A stretch of 64,000 nt of DNA from Aphelenchoides besseyi (GCA_024699855.1 JAMPIQ010000002.1:4464001-4528000); one strand, 5' to 3'. Positions 46,197-57,074 are shown, numbered from the stretch's first letter. The notes: generated by a model not told the origin, from the letters alone. Translations and numbers: made by a program.

Positions 46197-48113
46197 ATGT
46201 TGATATTACTATTCTTATTCTGCTGTAATTCTTTTTTTAATTTTCAATTAACACTTATCTTTTAGGTTTTGTTGGCGGCTTCTCAATATGTCAACAGAGA
46301 CACTATGAGAACATCGATTCTTATGTTTGCGTTTGTTCGGCTGATAGTTGTGATACAATTGAGCCATTGGGAGAGTTGGATAAAGACAACGCTGTAGTCT
46401 ATTCCACGGGAATCAAATCGGATCGTTTAAATAGAAGTACCGTGCCATTGACATCGATTTCAACTGAAGATGTTCGTGTGCGGATATTTCCGACGAAAAG
46501 ATTTCAAACAATCTTTGGATTTGGTGGTGCACTAACTGATTCATCCATGATCGTATTGAATGAAACAATAGGATTAAATGTAAAACTGGGAAATCAACTG
46601 ATACGCCAGTATTATGGAAACGATGGTTTGGATTACAATTTGGGTCGGATACCTCTTGCGTCGGCAGACTTTTCTACACATATCTACTCGTATCTTGAGC
46701 TCGAAAATGATTGGGAGTTGAAGAGCTTTAATTTCACCGAGATTGATCACTACAAGGTTTGCATCTGGACATCTCCACAATATCTTTTTTCAGGCTGCTT
46801 TTTTGCGTCGGATCATCAACGAAACAGACGGCAAATTGCGACTATTCTCTTCACCATGGAGTGCACCAGCTTGTAATCCATGCAACTGATTCGCTTGTTA
46901 TTTGCGTATATTGCAGGGATAAAAGACAGTAACAGTATGCTCAGCGGTAAACTGAAAAGTCTGTACAAATACAAGCAACTCTACGCTCGTTATTTTCTAC
47001 GGTAAGCTCAAGAATGTAATATCTACGTGTTGTGTTAGGTTCTTTGAAGAATACTATAAGCTTGGCGTTCGATTTTGGGGCACTACGGTAAGTAACGTTC
47101 ATTTGTCGAACTTCGAGATTGTACAAGCTGTGATGAGTCAACTCTAATCCAAATACTTCAGGTACAAAACGAACCATCTGGAGAATACGGTTGGCAGGCA
47201 ATGCTCATGAGTCCCGAAGAACAACGGTTGGTTGTGCGACAGTTTGAATGATCAATGGTTTAGCGAGTTTGTGCAAGTATTCCTCGGTCCAACTTTGCGA
47301 GCAAATTGGCTTACAAAAGACATCAAAATCATGGCTCATGACGATGCTCGAAGTGGAATTGAAGATGCTGCTCGCAAGATTTACTCAAACGAGCACTCGT
47401 TTATTGATGGTCTTGGAGTACATTGGTATTCTCAGAGTTCTTTTGATGTTTTGAATAACACACACTACCTTCAACCTAACAAATTCATACTAGCCAGTTA
47501 GTTTTCTAAACAAATCACATATAATAACTTATTTTAGCTGAGGCTTGTAACTCCTATGGCGAGCCGCATCAGCCGGTTCTAGGTTTCTTTCTATTTTATC
47601 GTATGTGCATTTTAATTATTTAGGATCTTGGAACTTCGCTGAGAATTATGCTCACGATATTATTCAGAGTCTGCTAAACTTCGTTGTTGGATGGGTAAGA
47701 AATCTCAACACTATGTATCAGTCGAGAAGTTGCAGGTCGATTGGAACATTTGGTTGGACACGTTTGGTGGGCCCAATTGGATCGGAAATTTCGTCGATTC
47801 TCCAATTATTGTTAATTCGACGGGCGAGTTCTACAAACAACCAATGTATTATGTCCTGGGCCACTTCAGCAAATTCATTCAAAGAGATTCGCAGCGAATT
47901 CAAATTAAAATCGACGGTTACGAAGGAAAAGAGAACGACAATCTAGAAGCAGTTGGTTTTGTGACACCAGACAGCAACTACGTGGTTGTTCTTCACAATC
48001 GAGACGGAGGCAAATCGTTTGATCTTGTTGTTGGGGTCGATGGACAAACTGAGAAGTTCGCCAAAGTTCACATGCCACCGAAAACAATCAAGACAGTGAT
48101 TTGGAAGTCATGA
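46197..48113 (+). CDS. gba: glucosylceramidase (GH30 acid beta-glucosidase)
   Basis: The start at 46197 opens a signal peptide (MLILLFLFCCFVGGFS) across the first intron. The family order is clear: FQTIFGFGGALTDSS, GRIPLASADFSTHIYSY, LFSSPWSAPAW, FWGTTVQNEPSGEYGW with the acid/base glutamate, IMAHDDAR, GVHWYSQSSFD, ILATEACNSYGE with the nucleophile glutamate, GGPNWIGNFVDSPIIVN, FYKQPMYYVLGHFSKFI, and the C-terminal beta-sandwich VVVLHNRDGGKSFDLVV. Both catalytic residues are kept, so the enzyme should cleave glucosylceramide in the lysosome. About ten short introns interrupt it. It is followed at 181 bp by a GST kappa gene on the same strand. Confidence 0.9.
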
Positions 48114-48294
48114 AACCACTAATCTTTGCTCTTAATCGACATTATTGCTAATAAACTTAAATTTTGATTGAGATCAGAAGAACAACCTTTGACTCCAGTT
48201 CTTGTAGTTTCCGTAGTCTGTGGTCTGCCGGAATGTGTAGTAAGCAAGCGTGTTAACGCACATGGTTGCAATCAGTTACTTTCCATTCGACAAG

Positions 48295-49119
48295 ATGCCA
48301 CATTTAGATTTCTACTTTGACGTTATCTCTCCGTTTTCTTACATTGCTTTCGAGGCCTTGATCGGATATGAAAGTCGATTGCCTGCTACAATCAACTTCA
48401 AACCGGCGGCTATTGGACCAATTTTCAAATCGTCTGGTTGGTTCTGATTACAACAATTAACTAAAATGGCACTCCAGGAAACACTCCTCCGTTGTTGTGT
48501 CCGGCAAAAGCCAAGTACGTGGTCTATGATCTGTTGATGTTGTCAAAGTACTGAAAGGTTTCTTTTCGTCATCCATCAGTTCGTTTTTCTTCAACATTCA
48601 ATGAAAACAGTTTTACAGAATGCGAAGAAAAGAATGTTTGAAGGAAATACGAGCAAAATTCAGAAGTTCCTTGTCGCAGTCAAACTCAATCAACTGGCAG
48701 ATTTGCGAACACTAATGCGCGGATTTTGGACCCGATTTTTCGTTGAAGACAAAGATATTTTCGACATCGCAGATATCCGAGAGGTGAGTACTCGGTCATA
48801 GTTGTCAGTATATAAGCGGTTGTAGGTCTGTGCCAAATTAAACATTTCAAACGTTGAGAAGTTGATACAACAATCCGAAGAACAAAGTGTTGGTGATGAG
48901 TACAGAAAATACACGAATGAGGCAGTGGACTCTGATGTACATAACAGAACAACCACAGTATCTAATCGACTGTGATTTCAGGCCTTTGGACTGCCGTGGA
49001 TTCTGTTACAAAATGAGGGACAGAAACCGAAGAAGTTTTTCGGGACTGATCGATTACCGATTTTGTTCAACGAACTTGGAGTCAAATTTGATGGACCGTT
49101 GAATGTATCAAAACTCTAA
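48295..49119 (+). pseudogene. GST kappa copy 1, interrupted by an in-frame TGA
   Basis: Clear GSTK sequence: LDFYFDVISPFSYIAFEALI with the catalytic serine in SPFSY, GNTPPLLCPAKAKY, then LMRGFWTRFFVEDKDIFDIA, YTNEAVDSD, AFGLPWILLQNEGQ, FFGTDRLPILFNELG, ending VSKL. After LLMLSKY the frame has TGA (48552-48554) where GSTKs have tryptophan (the YWxxP pattern in the two neighbours). It then continues KVSFRHPS to a good donor (GTTCGT), and the following exon resumes in phase. All later exons are intact. It may be a recent nonsense mutation, a segregating allele or a base error. The ending SKL is a peroxisomal targeting signal. Confidence 0.7.
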
Positions 49120-49337
49120 GTCGTTAAACGCAATAAACTTCTGTTACTTTTGTTTAACCGAATTGTATTAAATTTGTTAGCAATCGCTGAATCGTATTTC
49201 TTATTAGCTTTTTTTTGATACAGTAAACTGAAAGGCTTCCGTAGGCGGCCTTTTGGACTAGTAAACTTCTGTTATTCAGTTCACGTGTTTCTTTCGTAAC
49301 ACTTGACACGAAAGAAAAGTTGGAGTTTTAGTTGAAA

Positions 49338-50174
49338 ATGACGGCCAATACCGGTAAAATTCTATTCTTTTTTGATTGTGTTTCGCCTTATAGTTACATC
49401 GGTTTTGAGGTTTGAAGGCTGTTTTAAACGTTAAACCAATCGTTCAGGCTCTTCTTCAATATGAGTCGAGACTGCCGCTCAAAGTCGATTACAAGCCTGT
49501 TTTCAATGGAATTATCATGAAAAAGGCTCGTAAGTTACAGCAGCAATTAACAGAATCATCCAATGGTTTTAGAAAATGATGCGCCAGCAAACTCGAAACG
49601 AAAGGGTGAACAGATGTTCAGAGATCTTCCACTTGTCAGTAATTATTGGCAAATCCCATACAAGAATATCACAGACTTTCACGGACGTGTGATGTCAAAG
49701 AGATCCACTCCCGCACTTCGTTTTCTGACTGCGTGTCGTCGTCAACAACCGGAACAGTTAAAATTGGCGATTCGAACTCTGTTCACGACGTTATACGTTG
49801 AAGATCAAGACATCTTTGAGGAAAAGGACGTTATCGAAGTGAGTTTCTGTTTGAAATGATTGGATGGATTCCTTGTCGTCTAGATATTCAATCGAATCAG
49901 TTTCCCAAATCGTGATCATTTGTTTGAGTTAATGAAAAGTCTCGAAATAAAAGAAGAACTCACAGCTCACACCAATGAAGCTCTGAATTATGGAGTGAGT
50001 TCATGGTTAATAGCATTGATGAAAAAGAACATTTAGGCGTTCGGAGTACCTTGGCTCGTGATTAAAGAGCCTTCGAAAGAAGACGTGGTCTTGTTCGGCA
50101 GTGACCGTTTGCCCATTTTATGTCATTTGTTAGGAATTCAATTCAATGGACCGTTGGGTTTAGCTAAAATTTGA
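49338..50174 (+). CDS. glutathione S-transferase kappa, copy 2
   Basis: Intact thioredoxin-like DsbA-fold GST: ILFFFDCVSPYSYIGFEALL with the catalytic serine in SPYSY, LKVDYKPVFNGIIMKKA, DLPLVSNYWQIPYKN, STPALRFLTACRRQQPEQLK, LFTTLYVEDQDIFEEKDVIE, HTNEALNYGAFGVPWLVIKE and GSDRLPILCHLLGIQF. Splice signals are regular and the frame is open. By family it conjugates glutathione to electrophiles in peroxisomes or mitochondria. It ends LAKI, a weak variant of a peroxisomal signal. It lies 218 bp after copy 1 and 163 bp before copy 3. Confidence 0.9.
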
Positions 50175-50337
50175 AAGCACATCACGAATAGAAAAATAAT
50201 GTTCCGCTAACCTTTTCAATAAACTTCTAATGCACTTTAAGTATCAAACAAGTGTTCTCGGTCTTTAAAATCTTCGACAAAATGTCCTTTTGTGGTTCAT
50301 TCGTTTCGAAGGTGTGAGGTTGGTCGCATACGAAAAG

Positions 50338-51291
50338 ATGAGCAAATTGAAGGGGACCTTGGAGGTATTTTACGATATTGTCAGTCCTTACAGTTATATT
50401 GCTTTCACGTAGGTTTCCAAGCACATGCAATGATCATTCTGTCATTAAGTTTAGATCCTTGTGCCAATACGAACATCGTTTGGGCGTCAAGTTGGATTTC
50501 AAGCCCGCGTTCAATGCAATGTTATTGAAGATGTCAAGTAGGTTCTGTCTGATTTATTCGCATTGCTTGTTTAGATAACGTGCCAGTTTCTTCGAATATC
50601 ATGAAGTTGAAACATAGTGAACGAGATCTTCCATTTGTTACGTCGTACTGGCAAATGCCGTATCGGAATATATCGGTGATTGCTTGGTTCTTATTGCTTT
50701 TACTCTTACGTTTCAGAACTTTAACGATCGTATCTTGAAGAAGGTAATCTATTGATTCTGAACCGATCATTTGATCGTTTTGCAGAAAGCGACTCCCGCC
50801 CTACGACTTCTGACTGCTGCTCGTCGCATTGATCCTCAACTTCAACGATCGGCAATGCGTGTACTTTATCACCGTTTATTTTTCAACGATAAAGATATCT
50901 TTACTGAAGCGGACGTTCATGCGGTAAGAATTCCGAGCACTTGTTTACTATAACTGATTGTTTTAGGCATTGAACGATGTAGACTTTTCGAATCGTGCAA
51001 AATTGTACGAGCAAATGAATTCGAAAGAAGTTAAAGACGAACTCGCGTTCCATACGAATGAAGCTATCAACTACGGAGTAAGTTGCGAGCAATCTACTTC
51101 GATCAACTTGTTTTCAGGCATTCGGAGTTCCCTTGATTGTTTTGCATCAACCGGAGAAGGAGAAATTGATCACCTTTGGATCCGATCGATTGCCGATGCT
51201 TTGCAGTCACCTTGGAGTTAAATTCGAAGGACCGCTAGTTGACGATTGTCCAATCGAAGATAAACGTTTGCGTTTACTTAAGAAGGAATAA
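50338..51291 (+). CDS. glutathione S-transferase kappa, copy 3
   Basis: Intact GSTK: LEVFYDIVSPYSYIAF with the catalytic serine, KLDFKPAFNAMLLKMS, DLPFVTSYWQMPYRNI, KATPALRLLTAARRIDPQLQ, HRLFFNDKDIFTEADVHA, HTNEAINYGAFGVPLIVLHQ and GSDRLPMLCSHLGVKF. The C-terminus is longer than in the neighbours (DDCPIEDKRLRLLKKE) and has no peroxisomal signal, so this copy may sit elsewhere in the cell; that is inference. Eight exons, more than in copies 1 and 2. Confidence 0.9.
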
Positions 51292-51523
51292 ACATGTTTT
51301 ATATGAAAGAATTTACGTTAACCAAATAGCAGTATTCATTCAATCAATAGTGCTTACGAAGAAACGAATAAACTCAAGTCTTTTAATTATGAACAAACGA
51401 TACTCTTTAGTTCAATGAGATACGAAAGTCAACACAAGTTCATAGTCAAAAATTTATTGTCTTTCGGTTAAATGAACCATCAACAGTGTTACGTAGTAAA
51501 AAGAGTTCTTGAACACGAGATTT

Positions 51524-52215
51524 TTACTTTCGTCGTTGACCGTTGCCACCTTTTTGACCACCTTGTTGACCACCTGAAAAGAAAATATGAAGACATTAAA
51601 GACCAGTTTATTAACTACCTTGTTGTCCTTGTTGTTGACCTTGTTGACCATTTCCGTTTTGTTGTTCGAGCTGAAAATGGTCAGAATGAATCCGATTGTT
51701 TTAGTCGACTTACTTTGTTTTGGAGAGCTCGTGGAACAGCAGACCACAAGATTGGTCCGTTGGAAATTCCGGTTTCGGCGAGTGGGATGCTTTCGCATTT
51801 GCTGTATTGCACGTTTTGTCCCTCTTGTTTACCAGCAATCAAGTAGGTTTGTCCTTGGAAGCTAAAATGTAAAGTTTTGTTTGTTGCGAACTGAAAACTT
51901 ACAGAGCAAGTCCGGAGCACGAGATATCCGCATCCGAAGTGACGCCCTTGAAGCTTTGGTTGTTGGCTCCTTGAGGCTTGAAGATTTGTTCGAATTCGGC
52001 ATCGTAGGTGTTCTTTCCGTTTTCGTTCTTGGCTGCCGACTTGATGAGAACCTTGGCGATCACTTGAGCGTTTTGAATTGCTTGGTCTTGAGTGGTGGTG
52101 TTACAGAACTGAAATCTCGATGTTCATTATTGAAATACAGTTGATCACTTACCGTGCACAAGGCCGAAGCGGTGCCAAAGCACAAAGCAACAAGAAAGAG
52201 CGATTTGGAAATCAT
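51524..52215 (-). CDS. TIMP/NTR-like secreted protein, copy 2, with Gln/Gly-rich C-terminus
   Basis: Minus-strand gene starting MISKSLFLVALCFGTASALC (signal peptide) followed by TFCNTTTQDQAIQNAQVIAK. Further NTR-like elements are TYDAEFEQIFKPQG, ADISCSGLALFQGQTYLIAG and YSKCESIPLAETG. The last two exons encode a low-complexity tail (EQQNGNGQQGQQQGQQGGQQ, then GGQKGGNGQRRK) ending at TAA 51526-51524. Related to the gene at 18716 and to the divergent neighbour at 52596. A TATAAAAA on the minus strand (52280-52273) lies about 60 bases above the ATG. Confidence 0.75.
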
Positions 52216-52595
52216 TGCTGGTTGAGGAGACGAGTCGATTGACTGAGTGAAGAATCGGAAGGCACCGCATCGTTTTTATACACAGTTCCAACTTCTGATC
52301 TTTAGATTTCTAAGCTTTCTGATTCACATTTGTTTTCGAAAATTTCCATCGTCGATTGAACTTGCCGTCCTAATCTTTGCCCTCGATTGCACAAATGGAA
52401 CAGATGAATAATTTTGACGGCGAAACCGACGTTCGAATTCATTCGTCTGTTTTGATTTCCATTCGTTTGAAGCCATGATTCAAGACAACAGCACACGCCA
52501 ATGGCCCGCGGCAATTGTGAATGTCACGTCTTAGTGTTCTGTGACCTTTGCTTCAAATATCTCGGACGATTAACGTTCTTCATACCATTTTCAAA
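52216..52595. promoter_or_regulatory. bidirectional promoter between two TIMP-like genes
   Basis: The 380 bases between the two divergent start codons should contain both promoters. On the minus strand TATAAAAA at 52280-52273 fits the left gene. No equally clear TATA was seen for the right gene. Confidence 0.45.
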
Positions 52596-53487
52596 ATGAA
52601 CACCAAGCTCCCTGTTGTGTTGCTCTGCATCTTTGCGGCCGTTGGATTAGCCCAACGATTGGGCGCTACTAGTCGTTGCCAACCCACAACCCAAAAGAAG
52701 GTAAATCGAAATGATTTTGATTGTTAATCCGATGATGTTTAGGCTTTCGATGATGCTGATATTGGTAGGAAAAAAGGATAAGAGATTTGTTGATTTTTGT
52801 TTAGTTGCCAAAGTCAAGGTCACTGGTCGTCACGTCGAAGGCCAAAAGATCATCTACGATATCCGTTACATCGAAGTCTTCAAGCCGAAAGGCGAAAATC
52901 CTCAACAACGAGCTGATGAAGAGCAACAAAACAACAGGTAACTTTGAAACAAGTGAAATGTGATCTCAACCAATTGTTCTCAGTACTCAAGGCCAAGATC
53001 AACAACAACACCAAAACGGCACGAATCCCGAGCCAAGCCAACAACAAGGCAATGGAACTCAAGGACAAGGTCAAAATCAACAAGGCAACGGAAGTCAAGG
53101 TCAACAAGGAAATGGAAATCAAGGACAAAATCAAGGTTTGAAATCGGTTATTGCGTTTTTACTTGTGTTTTCAGGACCTCTTCCCGCACAACTCTCTACT
53201 CCTGCCGTTGGTGGTGCTACTGGATTGGTCACTCGCAACGTCGAATATTTGATTGCCGGTAAGCTAATAACCAACATCAACACACTGATTGTCATTGAAG
53301 GTAAACGAGAGAACAACACGGTCGCCATCACTCAATGTTCCGGAATTCCACCACGAGACAATCAAGTGAGTAGTTGGACACTTCAATCAACCAGAATTTC
53401 TTTTAGTTTGGAACACCTTTGGGGGCTTTGCGTTGGAATTTGGTGAACAAGGAATTGGAGAACAAATTGAAAAGTGGACAATTTTGA
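52596..53487 (+). CDS. TIMP/NTR-like secreted protein, copy 3, with internal Gln/Gly/Asn-rich insertion
   Basis: Signal peptide (MNTKLPVVLLCIFAAVGLAQ), then TSRCQPTTQKKAFDDADIVA, AKVKVTGRHVEGQKIIYDIR and YIEVFKPKGENPQQR. An insertion of about 60 residues follows, rich in Gln, Gly and Asn (for example QGNGTQGQGQNQQGNGSQGQ). The domain then resumes with VTRNVEYLIAGKRENNTVAI, QCSGIPPRD and GALRWNLVNKELENKLKSGQ. The C-terminal part lines up closely with the copy at 18716 (GALSWKLVNGQLKKKLETGKF). The first cysteine is part of RCQ rather than CxC, so the metal-chelating N-terminus of a classical TIMP is absent. Six introns of about 40 bases. Confidence 0.75.
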
Positions 53488-53754
53488 GTTGGCACCTTCA
53501 GTTTATCTAATGCTTTTCATGTTAATCGATTAAGATCAATAAATTAAATTTTTGCGATTTTTCGACTTTTCTCCTTAAAACAACCAAGTCGCATTTGTTT
53601 TGCATTTTGAACGACTGATTCGTGCACGAATCGAAAAACGATTATAATAAGCGTTATGGTATTGATCGTCTAAAAAATTACCTACAAACAGTCTTCTAAA
53701 AAAGAAGGATGTGAATTTGTCAAAAAATTAACGAGGATCTTCCTAGCAGCCAAC
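53488..53754. other. intergenic DNA left of the retrotransposon
   Basis: Contains an AATAAA near 53538 that probably ends the TIMP-like transcript. No gene is seen up to the target-site duplication. Confidence 0.5.
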
Positions 53755-53759
53755 ATACT
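53755..53759. other. target-site duplication ATACT (left)
   Basis: Directly abuts the left LTR and is repeated exactly after the right LTR, which marks the integration. Confidence 0.9.
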
Positions 53760-53955
53760 TGTTCGGTTCTGTTGCTCAAACTGGGGTTTATGATTTATTG
53801 GTGAACAATACGGGGGTAAATAGAAGTCCAATCAGAGAGAATCACACACGAGTCGTCTCTCCAGAACCGAGTGCAAAACAGGGCAAACTACAGGGGGAGA
53901 GAGGATCGTGGCGGGATTGAGTCGCTAAGAGAACGCGGATTGCGAGGTCCGCACA
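53760..53955 (-). repeat. 3' LTR (left end of the element)
   Basis: On the plus strand it begins TGTTCGGTTC and ends GTCCGCACA; on the element's own strand it begins TGTGCGGAC and ends AACA. 196 bp, one mismatch to the other LTR (a AAAAC versus AAAGC run near its middle). Confidence 0.95.
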
Positions 53956-53965
53956 TCCCTCCCGT
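53956..53965 (-). other. polypurine tract
   Basis: On the element strand ACGGGAGGGA directly precedes the 3' LTR. This is the usual position of the plus-strand primer for reverse transcription. Confidence 0.75.
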
Positions 53966-54134
53966 GTTTTAGAAAAGAAAAACAATAAAAAGATACCAAA
54001 TTAAGTTACAGAGAACACTTGAAGGCAACTGATCGCTTTCGCGATGATAACAATTGAGCAGGGAAAAGGATTGAGAACGTCACGCGGGAAAGACAGGCAA
54101 GCTATCGGACGATCGTCTCTTTAGCCTCCAAGGT

Positions 54135-57074
54135 TCAGACAGCGCAGTTCCTCGCGAGATCAGTGGACGGGTCGTCGGACTGGCGGCGATGAAGCTGATT
54201 TCGATGTCGAGTCACGATTTGTTGCTCTTCGGTTTGGAGTTTGACGAGAGCTCGACCCATGAATGTGAGGATTTGTCCACGAACGCGACGATTCGGGTTG
54301 ATTTGGATGGTCACGTGGTCACCGATCTCGAACTTGCGGTCTTGAGTTCCATGATGACGATTGAACTTCGCGGCTTGTTGCTCGTTGCCGGAGTTCCCAG
54401 TGCTGTCGACGGTTGACTCTTGAGTCGACGGTTTGAACGCATGGAGCGGCGTTCTGAATTCACGCTTGAAAAAGGCGGTGGCTGGACTTGCGGATTGGGG
54501 TGTTGAATCGGACGGCAAGTAGTTGCACTGGTAGATGATCTCGTGAAGATTTGCGAAGCCTTTCCCCCCTTTTGCCAAAGCAGATTTCACGATACCTACG
54601 GCTCGTTCCGCCCTCCCATTGGACTGAGGATGATAAGGCGGAGAAAGGAGATGTTTAATGCCCCGCTTACAACAAAATTGAGAGAATAAAGAGGAAGTAA
54701 ATTGAGGGCCATTATCACTCACAAGAGAATATGGAAATCCCAATTGACAAAAGATCTCTTCCAGTTGATTGATCGTTTTCTCGGTTGTTATCTTGAGCAT
54801 TCGCTTCGCGACGATGAAGTTCGTTTTTGCATCCACCACAACCAAAATCCACGAGCTTTGAATCGGGCCCGCGAAGTCGATATGCACACGTTCCCAGGGT
54901 TCCTTCGGTTCCGGCCACGGTTGGAGCGGCATCTTTTTCGGAGCGGGGGCCATTTGAGCACACGAGCTGCATTGATTCACGACTGATTCGAGGTCCCGAT
55001 TGAGTCCCGGCCAAAACACGTGTTTTCGCGCGAACTCCTTCATTTTCCGGATGCCGGGATGTCCTTCGTGCAGTTTTGCCGTAACCACACTTCGCAGACC
55101 CTCGGGAATGACGACTCGATTTTTGAAGAACACGGTCCCATTCGACGCGTAAAGGTCACGACGGAGCGGATAGAAGATGCCAATGAGCGGATCATGCCGG
55201 TCCGCTTCTTTCCAACTCGTTTGAAGTCGCTTCACGAGTGCTTGCATCGTCGGATCGCTAAAAGTAGCCGAATTAATTCCAAACCCCTCTGACCTTTTGA
55301 ATTCGCCCTCGATTTGTTGGATCATTGCTTGTTCTTGGTCGTTTTCGAATTGCAGCAGGCCCACGACCTCTTCCATTTCCGCATCGGATGAGTCGCGATG
55401 TTCTTGGATCAGACGCGAAAGTGCATCCACGTATCCAAACGCGTGTGTGTTCACGTACTCGATTTCAAAATCGAACCCAAGCAATCGCAGTGCCCATCTC
55501 GACAATCGGCTTGCGGTTCGTTGACCGAACGCTTTCGTGTTGTCCGTTCGCAACAGCGCAAGGAGCGGACGATGGTCGGTCTGAAGCACGAATTTACGCC
55601 CGTAAACAAACCTCTTGAAACGCTCGACGGCCAACACGAGCGCCAAGGCTTCGCGCTCGATCTGCGAGTAGCGTTGTTGTGTTTCCGTGAACGACTTGGC
55701 CATGTGAAAAACGGTCGCGATTGTGCCATCGGCTGCTCGTTGCATCAATGTTCCTCCCATTCCGGTTGGACTTGCATCCGCGGCCACGATCAGCGTTTTC
55801 GTCGGATCGAAGTGCGCGAGAGCGAGGGGACCCAGAAGAAGTTCACGGATGTTCTCGAATGCTTCTTGATGTCGCTTCGACCACGCGAATTCGACTCCTT
55901 TGGCTGTCAGCTCTTCGAATGGCTTCTTCAAATCGTGCAACTTTGCCACGAATTTGCCGTAGTAGTTCACGAGGCCAAGAAAGGCACGAACTTCGGACAC
56001 GTTCACCGGCGGTCGAAGTGTGCGCAACGCTTCGGTTTTCTTCGGGTCGGGTCGAATTCCCGATTCATCGACGATCGAACCTAAATAACTCACAAATTTT
56101 TGGCCGAATTTACACTTCGGCAACTGCAAACGGAATCCCCGAGTCTGTAGTCGATTGAGCACGATTCTGAGTTGTTTGTCGTGCTCGCTTTTCGTCGGTG
56201 CATGAACGAGAACGTCGTCTAAATAAACAATCACCCCATTAATCCCCGATACAACCTGATCCATGCATCTTTGGAAGATCGCGGGAGCGGTCTTCAACCC
56301 AAAATTGAGGCGTTGATACTCGAACATGCCTTTGTGGGTGCTGATGGTCGTCAATTTTCGCGATGTTTCGTCCAATTCCACTTGGTGGTAGGCATCCGAA
56401 AGGTCGAGGATCGAAAAGAATCGACTTCCCGAGAGTTTCGCGAAGAGGTCTTCGACTCGCGGCAGCGGATAGCAATCATCTGAGAGTGCCCGATTCAATC
56501 CCGTGGAATAATCGGCACAAATTCGGATCTTTCCTCCCGGCTTCTTTGCAATCACGATCGGTGTCGCCCATCGCGACGTGTTGACTCGCGCCAAGATCCC
56601 CATCTTGACCAGTCGCTCGAGTTCTGCTTCGACCAGCGGTTCGTAAGCAAGAGCGATTGGACGGGGCGGCAGATGAACGGGTTTGACATCTCGCGAAATG
56701 TGCAATTCGGCCTGCAACAGGTTGCATTTCCCGAGCCCCTCCCCAAATAACATTGGAAACTTTCCTTCCAACTCACGCTCTTCGATGGCGTTGACGGTTT
56801 GGTCCCGGTTGGTTTGGCTCACATCGACTCCGCTATTGACGCCTTCTTTCCAATCGGCCATCCTCCACTTCTCGATCAGCGGTGCTCCTAAGAGCGCAAC
56901 GCTGTTGCGACGCAGCACGAGGAATGAGGTGATCGCCTCTTGTCCTTGCCATTCCACTTTGGAATCGAACTCACCGATCACTTCCAAGGTCTTCTCGTCT
57001 GCTCCAACAACGCGAATGTTCGTTTCTCGCAGTTTCGGCTGTCCCAGTATTTGAAACTCGAGGGTTCCGATCAC
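54135..57074 (-). CDS. pol: Gypsy pol: protease, reverse transcriptase, RNase H, integrase
   Basis: 979 residues counted from the first methionine. The frame is open further upstream to about 57180 and there contains the aspartic protease site QLDTGADRNVIG. Reverse transcriptase spans about residues 145-330, with YPLPRVEDLF, FSILDLSDAYHQ and VIVYLDDVLV. RNase H runs from about 425, with VAADASPTGMGG and TDHRPLLAL. Integrase begins near 650 with an HHCC motif (HEGHPGIRKM and CSSCAQ), then the catalytic DFAGP, DNGPQF and HPQSNGRAER. It ends at 54135, about 180 bases before the 3' LTR. Relative to gag the pol frame is displaced by one base, so a programmed frameshift is likely. Confidence 0.93.
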   Translation of the reverse strand: MIGTLEFQILGQPKLRETNIRVVGADEKTLEVIGEFDSKVEWQGQEAITSFLVLRRNSVALLGAPLIEKWRMADWKEGVNSGVDVSQTNRDQTVNAIEERELEGKFPMLFGEGLGKCNLLQAELHISRDVKPVHLPPRPIALAYEPLVEAELERLVKMGILARVNTSRWATPIVIAKKPGGKIRICADYSTGLNRALSDDCYPLPRVEDLFAKLSGSRFFSILDLSDAYHQVELDETSRKLTTISTHKGMFEYQRLNFGLKTAPAIFQRCMDQVVSGINGVIVYLDDVLVHAPTKSEHDKQLRIVLNRLQTRGFRLQLPKCKFGQKFVSYLGSIVDESGIRPDPKKTEALRTLRPPVNVSEVRAFLGLVNYYGKFVAKLHDLKKPFEELTAKGVEFAWSKRHQEAFENIRELLLGPLALAHFDPTKTLIVAADASPTGMGGTLMQRAADGTIATVFHMAKSFTETQQRYSQIEREALALVLAVERFKRFVYGRKFVLQTDHRPLLALLRTDNTKAFGQRTASRLSRWALRLLGFDFEIEYVNTHAFGYVDALSRLIQEHRDSSDAEMEEVVGLLQFENDQEQAMIQQIEGEFKRSEGFGINSATFSDPTMQALVKRLQTSWKEADRHDPLIGIFYPLRRDLYASNGTVFFKNRVVIPEGLRSVVTAKLHEGHPGIRKMKEFARKHVFWPGLNRDLESVVNQCSSCAQMAPAPKKMPLQPWPEPKEPWERVHIDFAGPIQSSWILVVVDAKTNFIVAKRMLKITTEKTINQLEEIFCQLGFPYSLVSDNGPQFTSSLFSQFCCKRGIKHLLSPPYHPQSNGRAERAVGIVKSALAKGGKGFANLHEIIYQCNYLPSDSTPQSASPATAFFKREFRTPLHAFKPSTQESTVDSTGNSGNEQQAAKFNRHHGTQDRKFEIGDHVTIQINPNRRVRGQILTFMGRALVKLQTEEQQIVTRHRNQLHRRQSDDPSTDLARNCAV

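Noticed and set aside
48552..48554. TGA in GST kappa copy 1 as a selenocysteine codon
   Set aside because: The position is tryptophan in the neighbours and not a catalytic cysteine, GSTKs are not selenoproteins, and no SECIS-like hairpin was evident. A nonsense change is simpler.
54189..56727. Numerous open stretches on both strands inside pol
   Set aside because: Shadows of the retrotransposon pol frame.
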